Positions 1 through 8,585 of a DNA stretch of 64,000 nucleotides are shown here, in pieces. Position numbers and translations under genes: made by a program. The stretch spans positions 620,001 through 684,000 of the forward strand of contig CP129480.1 of NCBI GenBank assembly GCA_030583885.1. The letters run 5' to 3'. The notes under the pieces are model-generated. The model was not told the origin of the DNA. It saw only the letters and a program-made list of their open reading frames with translations, and searched no databases. This DNA comes from Anaerolineales bacterium (GTDB taxonomy: Bacteria > Chloroflexota > Anaerolineae > Anaerolineales > Villigracilaceae). Each line of letters opens with the position of its first letter. The first letter of the stretch is position 1.

Positions 1-1
1 C

Positions 2-400
2 AGTGCCAGCCCTTCAAGCACCTCCGCTTCCCTCACCCCGACAGAGGAAACACCAAGCCCTGTGCCGTTGACGTTGGAAGTGACCCTGCCTCCCACTACA
101 ACGCCCACCGTCACGATGACCATTCCACCGACGCCGGTCTATGGAAGAATCTCCGCGAGCGAGGGCGGCGGCGCAAATTTAAGGGAAACCCCCGGTGCCG
201 GCGGGAAATATTTGATGACCCTGCTGAATGGTACGATTGTGGAGACGTATTCGGAGTTCAATGTATTGAATGGCGTGACATGGGTAAAGATCTATGCGAC
301 GGTTAATGGACAACCAATCGAGGGCTGGCTCCTGGAATCTGCCGTGGCGTATGCCACGCCCGCTCCAAACTTTGAGGCTTCGTCCACACCGGCCCCGTAA
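2..400 (+). CDS. C-terminal part of exported SH3-domain protein (5' truncated by window edge)
   Basis: The frame is open from the window edge, so the gene starts upstream. The visible part begins with a Ser/Thr/Pro-rich stretch typical of extracytoplasmic linkers, continues with a bacterial SH3-like domain (from about YGRISASEGGGANLR to GWLLESAV) and ends in a short Pro/Thr tail. SH3b domains of this kind usually bind cell-wall or surface ligands in exported proteins. The N-terminal domain architecture cannot be seen, so catalytic function is unknown. The gene ends 50 bp before the phosphohexomutase on the same strand; co-transcription is possible but not shown. Confidence 0.75.
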   Translation, partial: SASPSSTSASLTPTEETPSPVPLTLEVTLPPTTTPTVTMTIPPTPVYGRISASEGGGANLRETPGAGGKYLMTLLNGTIVETYSEFNVLNGVTWVKIYATVNGQPIEGWLLESAVAYATPAPNFEASSTPAP

Positions 401-450
401 TTTACATCATTCCGTACTATGAACCAAATTCCAATAAAAAAGGATGATCC

Positions 451-1899
451 ATGCCCATTCATTTCGGCACGGACGGCTGGCGCGCCGTCATCTCGGACAG
501 CTTTACATTCAGCAATTTACGCATGGTCTCACAAGCCATTGCGGATGCAGTCGCTTCAGACCATTGGGATAAATCCATAAATGCCGACCCTAAAAAAATA
601 GTGGTTGGGTTCGATACCCGCTTTCTCTCCGACCGTTTTGCCGGGGAGGTGGCGCGGGTGCTGGCCGCAAACGGATTTACGGTGTTACTGGCACAGTCCG
701 ATTCGCCCACGCCCGCCATCTCCTATGCCGTAAAGAACAACCATGCCATCGCGGGTGTCATGATCACCGCTTCACACAATGCGCCGCGCTATAACGGCGT
801 GAAGTTGAAGGGCGCCTTTGGCGGCTCGGCGCTCTCCGAACAATGCCGCCGCGTGGAAGTGTACATCAATGACAACGAGGAACAGGCGCGCGGTCCCAAT
901 CTGATGGATTTCAAAAAGGCGCGCGAGGCCGGGTTGATCCGGAAGTTCAACCCATTGACAGCGTATTTCGAGCATCTACGGAAGTTGATCAACACGGACA
1001 TAATCGCGGACAATCCCCAGCGTTTCGTGGTGGATGCAATGTACGGCTCCGGGCGCGGCGTGATTAAGGCCTTTTTGCAGGGGACAGGCTGTGAGATCGC
1101 GGAAATTCGCGGCGAGATGAACCCGGGTTTCGGCGGCGTGCATCCCGAACCGATTGCGAAATACCTCGGTCCGCTTTCGAGCGCGGTCAGCTCCGGGCTT
1201 GGTAACTTTGGCGTGGTGACAGACGGCGACGCAGACCGCATCGGCGCGATGGATGAACGCGGCAATTTTGTTGATCCGCACAAGATCATGGCGCTTTCGC
1301 TGAGATATCTGGTTGAAAAACGCGGCATGAGCGGCGCGGTAGTGCGGACCGTCTCCACCACGCGCATGATCGACCGCCTGGCAAAACGCTATGGGTTGAC
1401 ATTGCATGAAACGCCGGTCGGTTTTAGTCACATTGCGGATTACATGATGAAGGAGGATGTCCTGATCGGCGGCGAGGAATCAGGCGGGATTTCATTCAAG
1501 GGGCATATCCCCGAAGGTGACGGTCCCATCATGGGCTTACTGCTGGTGGAGATGCTTGCAGAGGCGAAGAAATCCCTCACGGAAATGGTGGATGACCTGC
1601 TCGCCGATGTCGGTCCTGCCATGTACGAGCGCGTGGATCTGCGCCTCAGCCGTCCCGTTGCCAAGGCTGAAATGACGGAATTTCTCACCCAGAAAGCGCC
1701 GGCCGAGATCGGCGGTCAAAAAGTGAGTGAGGTCAGCCAGCGTGACGGCGTGAAATATATTATGGCGGATGACTCGTGGCTGCTCATCCGCCCGTCTGGG
1801 ACGGAACCCGTCCTGCGTGTGTATGCCGAAGGCCGCACGAGGGATATGGTCAAATCGCTTTTGGATTATGGAAAGGTCGTGGCTGAAAGCGCGGTATAG
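451..1899 (+). CDS. Phosphoglucomutase/phosphomannomutase family protein
   Basis: This is a 482-residue alpha-D-phosphohexomutase that interconverts hexose 1- and 6-phosphates through a phosphoserine intermediate. All four signature elements are visible: the active-site loop TASHNAP with the phosphoserine at residue 108, the metal-binding loop TDGDADR, the sugar-binding loop GEESGG, and the phosphate-binding loop RPSGTEP near the C-terminus. Length fits the family. The ATG follows a weak AAGGATG ribosome site. Substrate (glucose, mannose or glucosamine phosphate) cannot be fixed from sequence alone. With glgC and glmU in the window it would feed nucleotide-sugar synthesis in the cytoplasm. 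Confidence 0.93.
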   Translation: MPIHFGTDGWRAVISDSFTFSNLRMVSQAIADAVASDHWDKSINADPKKIVVGFDTRFLSDRFAGEVARVLAANGFTVLLAQSDSPTPAISYAVKNNHAIAGVMITASHNAPRYNGVKLKGAFGGSALSEQCRRVEVYINDNEEQARGPNLMDFKKAREAGLIRKFNPLTAYFEHLRKLINTDIIADNPQRFVVDAMYGSGRGVIKAFLQGTGCEIAEIRGEMNPGFGGVHPEPIAKYLGPLSSAVSSGLGNFGVVTDGDADRIGAMDERGNFVDPHKIMALSLRYLVEKRGMSGAVVRTVSTTRMIDRLAKRYGLTLHETPVGFSHIADYMMKEDVLIGGEESGGISFKGHIPEGDGPIMGLLLVEMLAEAKKSLTEMVDDLLADVGPAMYERVDLRLSRPVAKAEMTEFLTQKAPAEIGGQKVSEVSQRDGVKYIMADDSWLLIRPSGTEPVLRVYAEGRTRDMVKSLLDYGKVVAESAV

Positions 1900-1967
1900 G
1901 ATACATTCCCTCCCCTTGAAGAAGATGAAGGTGACAACGCGGCTTTATTTCGGAACAAAACTACCTT

Positions 1968-2739
1968 AATTTATCTTGACAAATTTGCAAGGGGGGGGGT
2001 ATATTGAGATTGTCATTGCAAAATTCACAAACTGAAACGGGAAGGATATAATGGGAAATAATCCAGGATCCATCCAAAGAATCATCCGTTTTGCATGCGC
2101 CGGCCTGCTGTTGGCTGTTTTCATCAGCACTATTACTCTGCCTTCGCAGCCAGGGGAAAGTGTATCTGCGATGAAGCTGTTACAAGCAGGCGATACAGCC
2201 ACGCCCACAGCGACCCTGGAAAATACGCCCACCTCCACTGCCACTCCCACGCGCACCCCGACCCTGATCAGCGGGGTGTTGACCTGTAACACGGTTGCAA
2301 CAGGTGTAACCTGCACCAATTATGGCACCTATCTCAAGTACGACATTAATATCAATGTGACAGGCCTGCCCGGCGGCGCCACGGCTTCGAACATTTTCAT
2401 TGGCAAGTATAAGCGCAGCACCAACGGCGGCTGGATGGGCATGATGTCGAATTTTATTCATGCCGAGACCTCGATCCATCAAAGTAACAAGGTGTTTTCG
2501 ATGGTGAGGATCTCGCCGTTCGATGCGGCGGCGGTGGATTACGCCTCCTTTACGAGCGGCGCGGGCACGAATGTATATGTCATTAACAGCGTGAATCACT
2601 GGCGTTATATTGCAGGCACCGGGAATTATCCGAACACGCTTTCGGTGCGGGGTAATGCGGATTACGCCATCACGGGTTACTCGGTGGTTGGCAGCATCTA
2701 TCTGTACAGCAATCAGGCCTTTGTGACCGTGACGCCGAC
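1968..2739 (+). repeat. Conserved promoter plus N-terminal module, copy 1
   Basis: This stretch is nearly identical to those at 35694-36481, 38046-38839 and 41290-42078. It covers the promoter, a roughly 50-nt leader with a GGAAGGA ribosome site, the signal segment, the first Thr/Pro linker and the conserved exported domain. Similarity stops within the codons for T-V-T-P-T. Copy 1 lacks the glycoside-hydrolase tail fragment found upstream of the other three. Confidence 0.85.
1976..2005 (+). promoter_or_regulatory. Predicted promoter with G9 tract in the spacer (solitary cassette)
   Basis: TTGACA (1976-1981) and TATATT (2000-2005) are separated by 18 nt, of which the last nine (1991-1999) are all G. 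The same -10, downstream leader and ribosome site recur before the three tandem paralogues. A homopolymer in this position would change promoter spacing if its length changed. Promoter activity is predicted only. Confidence 0.6.
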
Positions 2740-3295
2740 TGCGACCAGAACCCCTACCCGCACGGCAACTTCAACAGCTATAACGTTTACGCCTAGGAGT
2801 AATAGTAGTGGAATTTGTTGGTCAAGCGGCCCATCTTGGCCTAGCTATAGTGTGCCATATAGAATCGACACAAGCATTCCAACATCTTGGATAAGTTCAA
2901 TAAACAATGCGGCGAATACATGGACAAATGCCACTCCAAGCCCGTTTAGCTTTGTGAATTCACCGCAAACATCATATACGATCAGTCTGGGCTATATTGA
3001 AAACTATGGTGTGCCAGCTTATACAGGGTTAGTTTACATAGGGGCGACTCTTACCGACGTCTATACTGTATTTAATGACCAGAGAACGTTTGACACTAGC
3101 AATCCACCCGCGGCTTCAACTTTCAATATTCAGAATCTAATGACACATGAGTTTGGACATTGGCTTTTGCTAAATGATATTTACGATATAAACTGTAGTC
3201 ATGTAACTATGTATGGCGGCATATCTACCGGCGAAACTAACAAAATCAGCTTGGAGACCGCGGATAAAGAAGCCATCAATTGGCAATACCCATAG
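2051..3295 (+). CDS. Modular exported protein, conserved N-module with metalloprotease-like C-terminus
   Basis: The 414-residue product has a hydrophobic signal/anchor segment (about 10-40), a Thr/Pro-rich linker, the family's conserved domain (about 75-228), a second Thr/Pro linker, and a unique C-terminal domain. The latter carries HEFGHWLLLND (366-376), a zinc-binding HExxHxxxxxD arrangement, followed by a possible Met-turn in CSHVTMYG. This resembles metzincin peptidases whose third ligand is Asp, such as the snapalysin type, but the rest is not clearly alignable. It probably acts outside the membrane. The start is fixed by GGAAGGA. A partner gene follows after 55 bp. The C-terminal part looks more AT-rich than the N-module, suggesting separate origins. 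Confidence 0.82.
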   Translation: MGNNPGSIQRIIRFACAGLLLAVFISTITLPSQPGESVSAMKLLQAGDTATPTATLENTPTSTATPTRTPTLISGVLTCNTVATGVTCTNYGTYLKYDININVTGLPGGATASNIFIGKYKRSTNGGWMGMMSNFIHAETSIHQSNKVFSMVRISPFDAAAVDYASFTSGAGTNVYVINSVNHWRYIAGTGNYPNTLSVRGNADYAITGYSVVGSIYLYSNQAFVTVTPTATRTPTRTATSTAITFTPRSNSSGICWSSGPSWPSYSVPYRIDTSIPTSWISSINNAANTWTNATPSPFSFVNSPQTSYTISLGYIENYGVPAYTGLVYIGATLTDVYTVFNDQRTFDTSNPPAASTFNIQNLMTHEFGHWLLLNDIYDINCSHVTMYGGISTGETNKISLETADKEAINWQYP

Positions 3296-3350
3296 AGCCT
3301 ATTTGCAGAAATTCGTATCGCAAAGATAGCTTACCAAGGATAAATAATAG

Positions 3351-4049
3351 ATGAACAAGAAAACTCTGTTCCTGATGGTCGCCCTCATCGTAATTCCGAT
3401 CCTCATCTACGTGATGGGACCGAAAAAGGATAAGCAAGAACCAATTACTATCATATCTCACGCCTCGTATGTTACGATGTCGATTGACGAGCTCGTAACT
3501 GAGTCTGACTTGATTGTGATTGGTTATGTGAATACTATATATGCCAGCCGCTGGAATACTCCTAATGGGAGACGGCCGGAGGGCGATCCGGCGCAGAAAA
3601 TCACGCCTGACATGACCATCTTTACAGATATGGATTTTAATATTACCCAACTCATAAAAGGTGATATCCAACAAAAAAACGCTCGCATCCGCTCTCTTGG
3701 CGGTGTAGTGGATGGAGACCGAATGATTGCGGATAAGATCATTCCCAAAATGAACAAAACCTATTTGCTTTTCCTCGATTTTGGCAGAGCGGGCTCAACA
3801 GCCAACGTTGTTACTGACCATTACTGGATAACAGGTGGTGGATTTCAGGGTCTGTATGAGATTATAGATGACAGGGCAATTTCAGTAAGTGATGAGTGGG
3901 CTCTTAAAGACCTGATAGCCTACATCCAAAAATCACTTTCCGAATCTGATTCATCCCAAATTACGCCAACTGCTGTTCCCACCATTACATTAACTGAACC
4001 ATCTCCATCTATTACAGCTTCACCAGAAACGACTACCCCCACGCCGTAG
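3351..4049 (+). CDS. Exported partner protein of the metalloprotease-tailed paralogue
   Basis: The 232-residue product has an N-terminal hydrophobic segment (about 4-22) that may be an anchor or uncleaved signal, a globular domain, and a Thr/Pro/Ser-rich C-terminal tail. It is homologous to the protein at 40429-41127, also 232 residues: both share S-[IV]-D-[EQ]-x-V-x-E-S-D-L-[IV]-V near residue 50 and a Y-[LI]-L-F-L motif near residue 140. I do not recognise an enzyme. An AAGGA site precedes the ATG, and the gene lies 55 bp behind the paralogue. Location and pairing suggest an exported inhibitor, chaperone or accessory factor; this is inference. Confidence 0.75.
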   Translation: MNKKTLFLMVALIVIPILIYVMGPKKDKQEPITIISHASYVTMSIDELVTESDLIVIGYVNTIYASRWNTPNGRRPEGDPAQKITPDMTIFTDMDFNITQLIKGDIQQKNARIRSLGGVVDGDRMIADKIIPKMNKTYLLFLDFGRAGSTANVVTDHYWITGGGFQGLYEIIDDRAISVSDEWALKDLIAYIQKSLSESDSSQITPTAVPTITLTEPSPSITASPETTTPTP

Positions 4050-4078
4050 CACAAACTTCTTGTCGCTAAAACTATGCC

Positions 4079-4122
4079 AAAACCATATGACTTGAAATAG
4101 TCGTGCGGTTTTGTTTTCCAGA
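4079..4122 (+). terminator. Probable terminator after the solitary cassette
   Basis: An imperfect stem runs AAAACC ... GGTTTT with an inner GACT/AGTC pair, ending in TTTTGTTTT. It lies 30 bp after the partner gene. Confidence 0.5.
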
Positions 4123-4187
4123 ATCTTCTCTTGACCTGTCTCAAACGGTTTAAATTCAGTGCCTGAATTTTGGATTGAATTATAACC

Positions 4188-4385
4188 ATGGAATCAACCA
4201 ATGACAAACTCCGCGAACACTCCCTGCTCAAGCAGATCGAGAGCGACCCAAATGTGAATCCTGCGCTTCACGTATCTCCGCACATATTTTTTGACCGCCT
4301 TCAAAGTTGCACTTCTGACTTGAATCCAAGAACCGATAACAAGGGAAAAAACAATAAAAGGTTTTATGTAAGACTCGATAAATAA
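4188..4385 (+). CDS. Small hypothetical ORF, possibly degenerate
   Basis: A 65-residue reading frame with no recognised domain. The first half (LLKQIESDPNVN) faintly recalls the beginning of BON domains, but the second half does not continue that fold, so it may be a remnant. No convincing ribosome site precedes the ATG. The frame ends just before the strong palindrome at 4388. Real expression is uncertain. Confidence 0.25.
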   Translation: MESTNDKLREHSLLKQIESDPNVNPALHVSPHIFFDRLQSCTSDLNPRTDNKGKNNKRFYVRLDK

Positions 4386-4387
4386 AA

Positions 4388-4413
4388 ACGGGACGGCGAA
4401 TTCGCCGTCCCGT
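4388..4413. terminator. Perfect 26-nt palindrome between convergent genes
   Basis: Two 13-nt arms (ACGGGACGGCGAA and its exact complement) meet without a gap. Lying between a plus-strand frame and the minus-strand LPXTG gene, it probably terminates in both directions. An A-run on the plus strand just before it supplies U's for the minus-strand transcript. Confidence 0.65.
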
Positions 4414-4436
4414 AACGTATGGATGGAATAATTACT

Positions 4437-5006
4437 TTATCCCGCTGCGGGATTGTTGGAGCGTAATGTGCGGGCAAGCAGGATGACGATCACAAAGGCA
4501 AGCGCCATCACAACCAGGCCGGGAACACCGTAATCATCCATAAAGCCGGTATTGGGCAATGCCGTTGTCGTGGGGATGATGGTCAGTTGCGCGGCTGCGG
4601 CTTGTGTCAATGCGGCGCCGACGGTGGCAGTTGCGGCCGCGGGGGTGCCGCCCACCGCATTGGGGTCCGGAGTCTCGGTGGCGGTGGGAACATTGACCAC
4701 GGAGGTCGTGGTCGGTTCCAGGGTGGCAGTCGGCAGAATGATGGATGCCTCGAACGTGGCGGTTAATGCCATGCTCACAAATTCATTGGCTGCCTGGGCT
4801 GTCTGGGTGGCATTGGCGATCTGGGTCTGTTGCGCGTTGGTCGAGGTTTGTGAACCGAATAAATACACTCCCACAAGGCAGGCAAGTGAGATCAGAATAA
4901 TTCCGCCCAGGATGCCAACCGCGATCAGAAAAGTGCGGTTGTTATTTGATTCCTCCGGGAGCGGGGCATCATCAAGATCGTCGAAATTGGTTTCATCGAA
5001 AGACAT
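4437..5006 (-). CDS. LPXTG-type surface protein with N-terminal membrane segment
   Basis: The 189-residue protein has an acidic cytoplasmic start, a transmembrane segment (about 25-50), a long Ala/Thr/Pro-rich low-complexity stretch, then LPNTG (about 152-156), a second hydrophobic segment and a short tail with RTLRS. The C-terminal part is the standard arrangement of a sortase sorting signal, although an N-terminal anchor instead of a cleavable signal is unusual. No sortase gene is in the window. The ATG is preceded by AGGAGAG. The role is unknown; it may be wall-linked or simply a bitopic membrane protein. Confidence 0.78.
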   Translation of the reverse strand: MSFDETNFDDLDDAPLPEESNNNRTFLIAVGILGGIILISLACLVGVYLFGSQTSTNAQQTQIANATQTAQAANEFVSMALTATFEASIILPTATLEPTTTSVVNVPTATETPDPNAVGGTPAAATATVGAALTQAAAAQLTIIPTTTALPNTGFMDDYGVPGLVVMALAFVIVILLARTLRSNNPAAG

Positions 5007-5060
5007 GGAGCACTCTCCTGATTATTTTCGTGATGACTTGCGATATTATTCCTGCGGATA

Positions 5061-6119
5061 TTATCCCACAACTTCAAGGTTTACGAGAGGTGCGACGACC
5101 GTCTCGCCGTTTTCAAGTTTCACCTCGGCTGCGAGCGCGCGTAGACCGCTTGGAAGCGTGGTCAGACCGGGTTTGACCGCGACGATGGAACCGATCATCC
5201 CCAGGGCAGGTGGACGGCGCATCCGCACCTGCAAGCCGGGCGAGAAGGTTTCCACCTGCCGCGGGGCGGGCGGGTCTGCCGCAATCGGCAGGGGAATGAT
5301 CACCTCAGGTCTTGCGCCGCTGTAGCGGTCATAGGTTTCTGCGTTCACAGTAACATCGCGTTTGGCGTTTGTGCTGAGCAGTTTATAGGCGGCGGAATTC
5401 ATCGGCAATGCACCGAACCCGTCGGTGACCATGATGGGATAGCGCATCTCCCGCGCCTTCGGGAGCAGGGTTGGATAAATGCTCGAGAGGATGAGTCCGC
5501 GCACGGGTATGTCAGACGCGGCTTGCAGGGTTTCTGCATCCTTCACCATGCCGCCCAGAATGATCGAACCACGCAGGCTCACATCCAGCCGCCCGGCGGT
5601 AAGCACGCCATCTGGTTTTTCCGCAAGGTTTACCAGCAGCCCCGAATCGATGCGGCCATTTCCCCAAACACCCTGTATCAACGCACCGGCGGTCTGTATG
5701 ACCACGCCGTGTTTGGGGATGATCTCGATCACCATGCCGGGGATGCCGGCCCGCAGTTCCATCTTCGATTCGCCCACTTCCATTAACACCTGTCCGCCGC
5801 CCACCGCAACCACGCGGCCTTCACGCGGTGCGCGCGCATGACGCGGAAAAAGTCCCCTGCCGATTGCGATTTCCGCGCCGGCTGCGAGACGCTCATCCAA
5901 TTTGCATTTGATCAGCCGCTCCGCCGCATTGGCACTCACTCCGAGGATGCGCGCCACATCCAGCAGCACATGCTCGCGCGCCCAGCGAGTCTCGGCGATC
6001 ACATCCACAGAGTTAACCTTTTGATTAAGGCGCACAAGCACCTCGCCGGAGACGGGTAAAACACGTTCACGCACAATGGAGGTAAGCCCGATAATATGGT
6101 TGACAGGCGCTTGTATCAT
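5061..6119 (-). CDS. Conserved hypothetical protein, beta-rich, downstream of MutL-like ATPase
   Basis: A 352-residue soluble protein with no signal peptide. The middle part has glycine-turn segments such as VVAVGGGQVLMEV and GMVIEII that suggest small beta-barrel (KOW or hybrid-like) folds, and a segment around residues 195-260 with an alpha/beta look (VRGLILSS, YPIMVTDGFG). I do not recognise the family. Its start codon abuts the stop of the MutL-like gene, so the two are almost certainly co-translated and may work together. Confidence 0.75.
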   Translation of the reverse strand: MIQAPVNHIIGLTSIVRERVLPVSGEVLVRLNQKVNSVDVIAETRWAREHVLLDVARILGVSANAAERLIKCKLDERLAAGAEIAIGRGLFPRHARAPREGRVVAVGGGQVLMEVGESKMELRAGIPGMVIEIIPKHGVVIQTAGALIQGVWGNGRIDSGLLVNLAEKPDGVLTAGRLDVSLRGSIILGGMVKDAETLQAASDIPVRGLILSSIYPTLLPKAREMRYPIMVTDGFGALPMNSAAYKLLSTNAKRDVTVNAETYDRYSGARPEVIIPLPIAADPPAPRQVETFSPGLQVRMRRPPALGMIGSIVAVKPGLTTLPSGLRALAAEVKLENGETVVAPLVNLEVVG

Positions 6120-7877
6120 TTACGAGCCTCCGAGGGTCCAATTCCACTTTTTGATGAGTTCACGCCGCCGCATTGGGTCGGAGGGAAGACCCAGGGGACG
6201 CCCGCGCCCATCGAACACAACGCCTAACGCCCCGCCGCTTACCGGGATCGTGCCGCCGCGACCGGGTCCAAAGCCGACGTCTGCGCCCCGCAAAACCTGG
6301 ATGGTCAATTTGCCCATCTCACCGCTGGCAAGCGGAAGGGTTTCAAGGGCTCCATACTTCAAGTCCATGCGGGCTTCCGCCCCATTCTCATACGCCAGTT
6401 TTGCGCGCAGGATGGGTGTGCCATAATTGGCAGTGACAACAGGCGAAACGATCGTCCCGACGCTGAGGAACGCACCGGACTCAAGCACCTGCACAGGCAG
6501 GATGTTGTTCTGGGATGCGGCCGCCCCCAGCATGGGAAGCAGATTGTTTTGATCGAGGATAAGTGTGGTCACACCCACAGGCTGGATGGAGTCAAGGAGC
6601 AGAAGCAGGTTTTGACCGGGTCGTGAAGCGTCGCTCAGTGCGCCGCCTCCCGCAAGGATGGGTTCGAAGAGCGGGGTGAGAGTCGGTTTGATGGCCGCAA
6701 TACTTCGTGGAAAATCACGCCGCGCAGACAGCATCGCAAGATACAACGCCTGCCGCGCAACCGCCTGCGATATGGCAAGGTCTTCCTTGGTGGCGGCAAT
6801 GGTGGATGGATGCAGTGACGTTTGATGGAGATAATCGCGCAGGATGTCCCTGGAAACATCGAACGATGACCAGCGCAAAATATCTTCAAGCGATGTGTAA
6901 TTCAAAAGGCGGGACAGGTTTTCACCCAGTCCGAATTGCGGATACACGCTCAAGGTGGATTTTCCATTGAAGCCTGCCGAAATGATCGCGGCGGATGCGC
7001 CTATATCCACGCTCAGGATGCCTTTTTTTGCGCCATAAACTTTTGCGAGGAAACGCACCATGCGTCCGGTCGCGTATGCTGTCGGCAGGATGTGCCCGCC
7101 GGACCACAGATCCAAAAGGTCCACGCCTTTGATCTGCCGTTTGCGAATATTGATGAACATGCGTGCCAGTTCGCGTTCGGCGGGGTCAATATCCTCCGTC
7201 TCAAGCGACGGGCGCACGTTTGGGCTGAAATGCAGGGAGGCGGCCAGCGAACCGACCAGGCTCTTTACCTCCTCCTCCATTTTTTCGTTGCCGGCAAACA
7301 GGACGGCAGGGCGTTTCTCTTCCGGTAGCAGGAAGCTGGCAAGACCGATCGGCTCCAGCAATTTTTGAATGGAGAGTGATGCGCCGCCATCCGTTCCACC
7401 CGCGATCACGACCAGGTCGGGACGTGCGCGCAGGATGCTGTCTATTTGCTGGGCCGGCTTGCGCAGATCGTTCAATCCGATGGTATCCACGATGCGCGTA
7501 TACGTGGTCTCGGCAAGCCGCCGCGCGCTTTCAAGCGAGACGTCCTTGAGCAGGCCGACCACGATGGTTTTCACCGCGGGACCTGCGGATAGCGTGACGG
7601 CAAGCGCATCCACACCGGACCCGTTCGGTTGACTCGGCTTAATCAGCCCGTGCGAATCGTCGAGCAGGGACTTCCCCAGCACCTTCTCCAAATTCCCAAC
7701 GGCATGGCGGACACCGATGCTCGCGTCTTTGAAGGGCGCTTCGGCAGTGGTGGGCGCGGAACTGGAAGCCACGAAGCGATATTCGCCTTCGATGACATCG
7801 AACAGCACGACACGCGTGTTCACCGAACCGACATCTATGGCGAGCAGTGAGTTACCGTCAATCAGGGAGGATGGCAT
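6120..7877 (-). CDS. Glutamate mutase L (MutL/GlmL)-like ATPase
   Basis: The 585-residue product starts with LLAIDVGSVNTRVVLFDV, the phosphate-1 loop of the actin/HSP70 ATPase fold, and has a second LSVDIGASAAII segment and a GGGALS motif near residue 415, matching the glutamate mutase L family. These proteins accompany cobalamin-dependent carbon-skeleton mutases and are thought to reactivate or assemble them. No glutamate mutase subunits are adjacent, but a B12-binding protein lies at 33742-35415. It sits at the end of a long minus-strand block, 5 bp from the preceding membrane-protein gene. Confidence 0.82.
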   Translation of the reverse strand: MPSSLIDGNSLLAIDVGSVNTRVVLFDVIEGEYRFVASSSAPTTAEAPFKDASIGVRHAVGNLEKVLGKSLLDDSHGLIKPSQPNGSGVDALAVTLSAGPAVKTIVVGLLKDVSLESARRLAETTYTRIVDTIGLNDLRKPAQQIDSILRARPDLVVIAGGTDGGASLSIQKLLEPIGLASFLLPEEKRPAVLFAGNEKMEEEVKSLVGSLAASLHFSPNVRPSLETEDIDPAERELARMFINIRKRQIKGVDLLDLWSGGHILPTAYATGRMVRFLAKVYGAKKGILSVDIGASAAIISAGFNGKSTLSVYPQFGLGENLSRLLNYTSLEDILRWSSFDVSRDILRDYLHQTSLHPSTIAATKEDLAISQAVARQALYLAMLSARRDFPRSIAAIKPTLTPLFEPILAGGGALSDASRPGQNLLLLLDSIQPVGVTTLILDQNNLLPMLGAAASQNNILPVQVLESGAFLSVGTIVSPVVTANYGTPILRAKLAYENGAEARMDLKYGALETLPLASGEMGKLTIQVLRGADVGFGPGRGGTIPVSGGALGVVFDGRGRPLGLPSDPMRRRELIKKWNWTLGGS

Positions 7878-7882
7878 GATAC

Positions 7883-8584
7883 TTAAGTATTCCCAAACAA
7901 GTTGAAGAAGTTGATGATGGATGCGAGGCGTTCGATCAATGCGGTTAATGCAGCCGCGTACACACCGGCAAAGATGACGCCCAGCGTAATGCCGATGAAG
8001 ATGCGTCCCAGCCAGGCGAACAACTCGATCAACCCATAGCGCCGCACGGAGCCGTCCGCTTTTTGACGTGCGCCGAAATGGAAATAGATAAGGGAAGTCA
8101 CCACGCCGGTCAGAATGATTGCGCCGTTGCCCGCCAGTTCGAAGACGTCAATATTGCGCGCGGCAGCAGTGTTGGGATCGAAGAAATTGATGGTCGCCTC
8201 GACCTGCGGGATAAGCGTGCCGATCACTGTGCCGGCGATGATCACGGCGCCGCCGGCGCCGACCAAAAATGCCATGGTAATCCGTGCAATCCCCGCAAGA
8301 CGCGGTGATATTTTCATCAAGATGAACACCGTGCCAAGCAGAGGCACCAGCAGGATCAACTGCTCCGCCGTGGAACCGCCCAGCAGTGTCGGCAGCAGCG
8401 GATCGAGCAGACGGGGTACGATGACTTGCCACCAGGCGATTGAGGCCACATACCCGGCGGATACTCCCACAAAGATGTACACCGCGATGCGGAAGAGCGG
8501 ATTATCCCCTATCCAATAACTAAAGATAAGGATGGTGAACAAAAAACTCAGGACAACTGTGATCAGGTCCGCGGGGAAGATCAT
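7883..8584 (-). CDS. Multi-pass membrane protein, unknown
   Basis: I place the start at the ATG encoding MIFPADLITVV, giving 233 residues; the longer upstream frame overlaps the zinc-ribbon gene and reads as an out-of-frame shadow. About five or six hydrophobic segments are visible. The stop of the preceding gene lies next to this start, indicating translational coupling. The protein recalls the 203-residue membrane protein at 11081-11692 in character. No catalytic motif was found. Confidence 0.75.
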   Translation of the reverse strand: MIFPADLITVVLSFLFTILIFSYWIGDNPLFRIAVYIFVGVSAGYVASIAWWQVIVPRLLDPLLPTLLGGSTAEQLILLVPLLGTVFILMKISPRLAGIARITMAFLVGAGGAVIIAGTVIGTLIPQVEATINFFDPNTAAARNIDVFELAGNGAIILTGVVTSLIYFHFGARQKADGSVRRYGLIELFAWLGRIFIGITLGVIFAGVYAAALTALIERLASIINFFNLFGNT

Positions 8585-8585
8585 T

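Noticed and set aside
4188-4385. A BON-domain assignment for the small frame
   Set aside because: Only a dozen residues look similar and the essential second half of the domain is absent.
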